From: Alphaproteobacteria bacterium
Lineage (GTDB): Bacteria; Pseudomonadota; Alphaproteobacteria; UBA8366
Assembly: GCA_018665505.1 (NCBI GenBank)
Contig: JABJCS010000728.1
Span: 1-7,317 of the forward strand
Length of the DNA: 7,317 bases
Direction: 5' to 3'
Position numbers and translations under genes: made by a program. The notes below the pieces were generated by a model. It was not told the origin of the DNA. It worked only from the letters and a program-made list of their open reading frames with translations, and searched no databases. Positions 5,431 through 7,317 of the stretch are shown piece by piece. How positions within the stretch are numbered: the stretch's first letter is position 1; every line of letters begins with the position of its first letter.

Positions 5431-6540
5431 ATGCAAACACGCGCCGCTGTCGCCCATAAAGCGGGTGAGCCGCTTTCCATTGAAACCGTCGAGCTGGACG
5501 GACCACGGGAAGGCGAGGTCCTGGTGGAAATGAAAGCCACTGGTATCTGTCACACGGACGAATTCACGCTTTCGGGCGCCGACCCGGAAGGCATTTTCCC
5601 AGCGATCCTGGGGCATGAGGGCGCGGGCATCGTTGTTGATGTGGGCAAGAACGTGACCAGCGTCAAAAAGGGCGATCACGTCATCCCTCTCTACACGCCG
5701 GAATGCCGCCAATGCGAATACTGCACCAGCGGTAAGACCAATCTGTGCCAAGCCATCCGCGAGACCCAGGGCCAGGGCGTTATGCCCGACGGTACCAGCC
5801 GGTTCTCCATCGGCAAGGACAAGATTTTCCATTACATGGGCACTTCGACCTTTGCCAATCACAGCGTGATGCCGGAAATCGCGGTCGCGAAAATCCGCGA
5901 AGACGCGCCTTTCGATAAGGTCTGTTACATCGGTTGCGGTGTCACGACGGGTCTCGGCGCGGTCATGAACACGGCCAAAGTGGAGCCGGGCTCGAACTGC
6001 GTCGTCTTCGGCCTTGGCGGCATCGGCCTGAACGTTCTCCAAGGGCTGCGGATCGCGGGCGCTGATATGATTGTCGGTGTCGATCTCAACCCAGGCCGAA
6101 AGCCCATGGCCGAGAAATTTGGCATGACCCATTTCGTCAACCCGACCGAGGTCGAAGGCGATCTGGTGCCTTATCTTGTCGATCTCACGAAGGGCGGGGC
6201 TGATTACAGTTTCGAATGCATCGGCAATGTTGAGGTCATGCGCACGGCGCTCGAATGTGCGCATAAAGGATGGGGCGAGAGCATCATCATCGGTGTGGCG
6301 CCTGCGGGTGCCGAGATCGCCACCCGCCCGTTCCAATTGGTGACCGGCCGCTCCTGGCGCGGCACGGCTTTCGGTGGGGCCAAGGGGCGCACGGACGTGC
6401 CGAAGATCGTCGACTGGTACATGGATGGCAAGATCAACATCGACGATCTGATTACGCACACGATGCCGCTTGACGATATCAATAAGGCATTCGATCTGAT
6501 GCATGCGGGCGAGAGTATCCGCAGCGTCGTGACCTACTAG
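5431..6540 (+). CDS. frmA: S-(hydroxymethyl)glutathione dehydrogenase / class III alcohol dehydrogenase
   Basis: A 369-residue zinc- and NAD-dependent medium-chain dehydrogenase. It oxidises S-hydroxymethylglutathione, formed from formaldehyde and glutathione, to S-formylglutathione; class III enzymes also reduce S-nitrosoglutathione. The catalytic zinc ligands are Cys40 (GICHTDE), His62 (GHEGAG) and Cys169 (GCGVTTG). The structural zinc ligands Cys92, Cys95, Cys98 and Cys106 are all present. The cofactor fold shows GLGGIG (195-199 region), with Asp218 in VGVDLNPG favouring NAD over NADP. Arg110 in AIRETQG corresponds to the class III arginine that binds the glutathione carboxylate, and SFECIGN, EIATRPFQLVTGR and GTAFGG are class III hallmarks. 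The start at 5431 follows GGGGAGGA by about six bases; an in-frame ATG at 5368 would add 21 residues absent from the family. The usual partner S-formylglutathione hydrolase (fghA) is not next to it; an aldolase gene follows instead. Also known as adhC or flhA. Confidence 0.96.
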   Translation: MQTRAAVAHKAGEPLSIETVELDGPREGEVLVEMKATGICHTDEFTLSGADPEGIFPAILGHEGAGIVVDVGKNVTSVKKGDHVIPLYTPECRQCEYCTSGKTNLCQAIRETQGQGVMPDGTSRFSIGKDKIFHYMGTSTFANHSVMPEIAVAKIREDAPFDKVCYIGCGVTTGLGAVMNTAKVEPGSNCVVFGLGGIGLNVLQGLRIAGADMIVGVDLNPGRKPMAEKFGMTHFVNPTEVEGDLVPYLVDLTKGGADYSFECIGNVEVMRTALECAHKGWGESIIIGVAPAGAEIATRPFQLVTGRSWRGTAFGGAKGRTDVPKIVDWYMDGKINIDDLITHTMPLDDINKAFDLMHAGESIRSVVTY

Positions 6541-6557
6541 ATTATCCGTCAATAGCA

Positions 6558-6588
6558 GCAGCGGCGCGTCATTCCGGCGCGCCGTTGC
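6558..6588. other. GC-rich hairpin between frmA and the aldolase gene
   Basis: In the 70-base gap, 6558-6568 can pair with 6578-6588: an 11-bp stem with one G-U pair around a 9-base loop. The core arms CGGCGCG and CGCGCCG are perfect. The right arm also makes a 10-base perfect palindrome (CGGCGCGCCG, 6575-6584). No T-run follows, so it is not a classic intrinsic terminator. It may be a processing, mRNA-stabilising or attenuating structure that sets different levels of the two proteins. Confidence 0.4.
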
Positions 6589-6610
6589 CGTTGACCGAAA
6601 GGATTCGAAA

Positions 6611-7317
6611 ATGACCGATCCATATTCACTGAATAAGTTCTGGGCCGACGGCAAAAGCTCCGTGAACGCCTGGCTCGCGATCAACTCGCCCGTCAGCGCC
6701 GAAGCCATGGCCAAGGCCGATTGGGATACCGTGACCATCGATTGCCAGCACGGCATGGTCGACCTCGGCCAAGCCATGACGATGATTCAGGCCGTGGCCA
6801 GTACCGGCAAGATCACGTTGTGTCGGGTGCCGTGGAACGACCCGGTTTGGATCATGAAGTTCCTGGATGCGGGCGCCACCGGCATCGTCTGCCCAATGGT
6901 CAACAACCGCGCCGAAGCGGAAGCCTTCGTCGGTGCCTGCCGTTACTCGCCAGAGGGCAATCGCAGTTGGGGCCCAGTACGCATTCCGTTCGACAATCCA
7001 CCGGAGTACAAGGATTGGGCCAATAAGAATATTGCGACCTTGGCGATGATCGAGACGCAGGAAGCACTCGATAATCTCGACGAGATTCTCACCACGCCGG
7101 GTCTCGATGCAATCTATGTCGGCCCGTCCGATCTGGCGATTGGCCTGGGCGAATCGCCGGACGGGATGGCGCGGGCCCCGAAAGTGATCGCGGCCATCGA
7201 CGCGATCTACGTCGCCGCCGTGAAGCACGATGTCATTCCGTGCATTCACACCGGCAGCGGCGGCATGGCGAAGGAGTATCTCGCCAAGGGCTGGCGTCTG
7301 ACCACGATTCAGAACGA
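6611..7317 (+). CDS. HpcH/HpaI-family class II aldolase, C-terminus cut by window edge
   Basis: The first 235 codons of a gene expected to encode about 255 residues, so only the last strand and helix are missing. The family carries out reversible, metal-dependent aldol cleavage of 2-oxo-4-hydroxy acids to pyruvate-type products plus an aldehyde. Visible motifs are NAWLAINSPVSAEAMAKADWD (19-39 region), IDCQHGMVD (43-51) with the likely catalytic His47, CRVPW (71-75) with Arg72, DAGATGIVCPMV (86-97), MIET (146-149) with the metal ligand Glu148, and YVGPSDLAIGLG (169-180) with the metal ligand Asp174. HpcH itself has Gln two residues before that Glu; here it is Met, as I recall from a broad, mostly uncharacterised subfamily. 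The start ATG follows AAAGGA by about seven bases. It is 70 bases downstream of frmA on the same strand, probably one transcript. The substrate cannot be named from sequence; 4-hydroxy-2-oxoheptanedioate aldolase would be an automatic label only. Confidence 0.9.
   Translation, partial: MTDPYSLNKFWADGKSSVNAWLAINSPVSAEAMAKADWDTVTIDCQHGMVDLGQAMTMIQAVASTGKITLCRVPWNDPVWIMKFLDAGATGIVCPMVNNRAEAEAFVGACRYSPEGNRSWGPVRIPFDNPPEYKDWANKNIATLAMIETQEALDNLDEILTTPGLDAIYVGPSDLAIGLGESPDGMARAPKVIAAIDAIYVAAVKHDVIPCIHTGSGGMAKEYLAKGWRLTTIQN

Noticed and set aside
5398..6777. Long minus-strand open frame (459 codons) antisense to frmA and the aldolase start
   Set aside because: It runs across two clearly real genes and an intergenic gap, its product resembles no family I know, and long antisense frames are common opposite GC-rich codons.
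6746..7057. Met in place of the HpcH Gln near the metal ligand as evidence of an inactive aldolase
   Set aside because: The metal ligands Glu148 and Asp174, His47 and Arg72 are all kept, and as I recall Met at this place is common in this subfamily, so it is not a sign of decay.
1..7317. CRISPR array, tRNA, rRNA, insertion sequence or phage genes
   Set aside because: I saw no regularly spaced repeats, tRNA-like cloverleaf, transposase motif or terminal inverted repeats anywhere in the window.

Overview
This 7.3 kb window looks like chromosomal DNA of an alphaproteobacterium, possibly in or near the Rhodospirillales. The evidence is the gene order hflK-hflC-DUF2065-degP, a divergent mrp next to it, the Gly-rich HflK N-terminus, fairly GC-rich coding DNA and clear Shine-Dalgarno sequences. 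The finer placement is inference. I see no mobile element, CRISPR array, tRNA or rRNA.

Left part (1-2622, all on the minus strand): an envelope protein quality-control operon, read right to left. hflK and hflC encode the SPFH pair that forms a membrane complex around the FtsH protease. A 61-residue DUF2065 (YjeT-like) membrane protein follows, then the first 71 codons of a DegP/Do-family periplasmic serine protease that runs off the left edge. The hflK/hflC junction is a 4-base ATGA overlap. The hflC/DUF2065 junction has the same geometry but reads ATAG, so DUF2065 has no standard start codon at its expected first position.

Middle part (2623-5283): a 172-base divergent intergenic region separates hflK from mrp, an Fe-S cluster carrier ATPase with a His-rich linker. 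Nine bases after mrp is a gene for an exported protein with two tandem CAP (SCP/YkwD) domains. Three of four cavity residues are lost in the first domain and all four are kept in the second. Its stop overlaps the stop of a convergent minus-strand gene for a cytoplasmic lipocalin-like (Lipocalin_5) protein.

Right part (5431-7317, plus strand): a complete glutathione-dependent formaldehyde dehydrogenase (class III alcohol dehydrogenase) is followed, after a 70-base gap holding a GC-rich hairpin, by an HpcH/HpaI-family aldolase cut off by the right edge. The pairing would fit formaldehyde or short-aldehyde metabolism, but that link is inferred from position only.

Most of the window is conventional. 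The points most worth checking are the apparent ATA start of DUF2065, the half-degenerate tandem CAP protein, a two-turn-spaced direct repeat upstream of degP, and the dehydrogenase-aldolase pairing.
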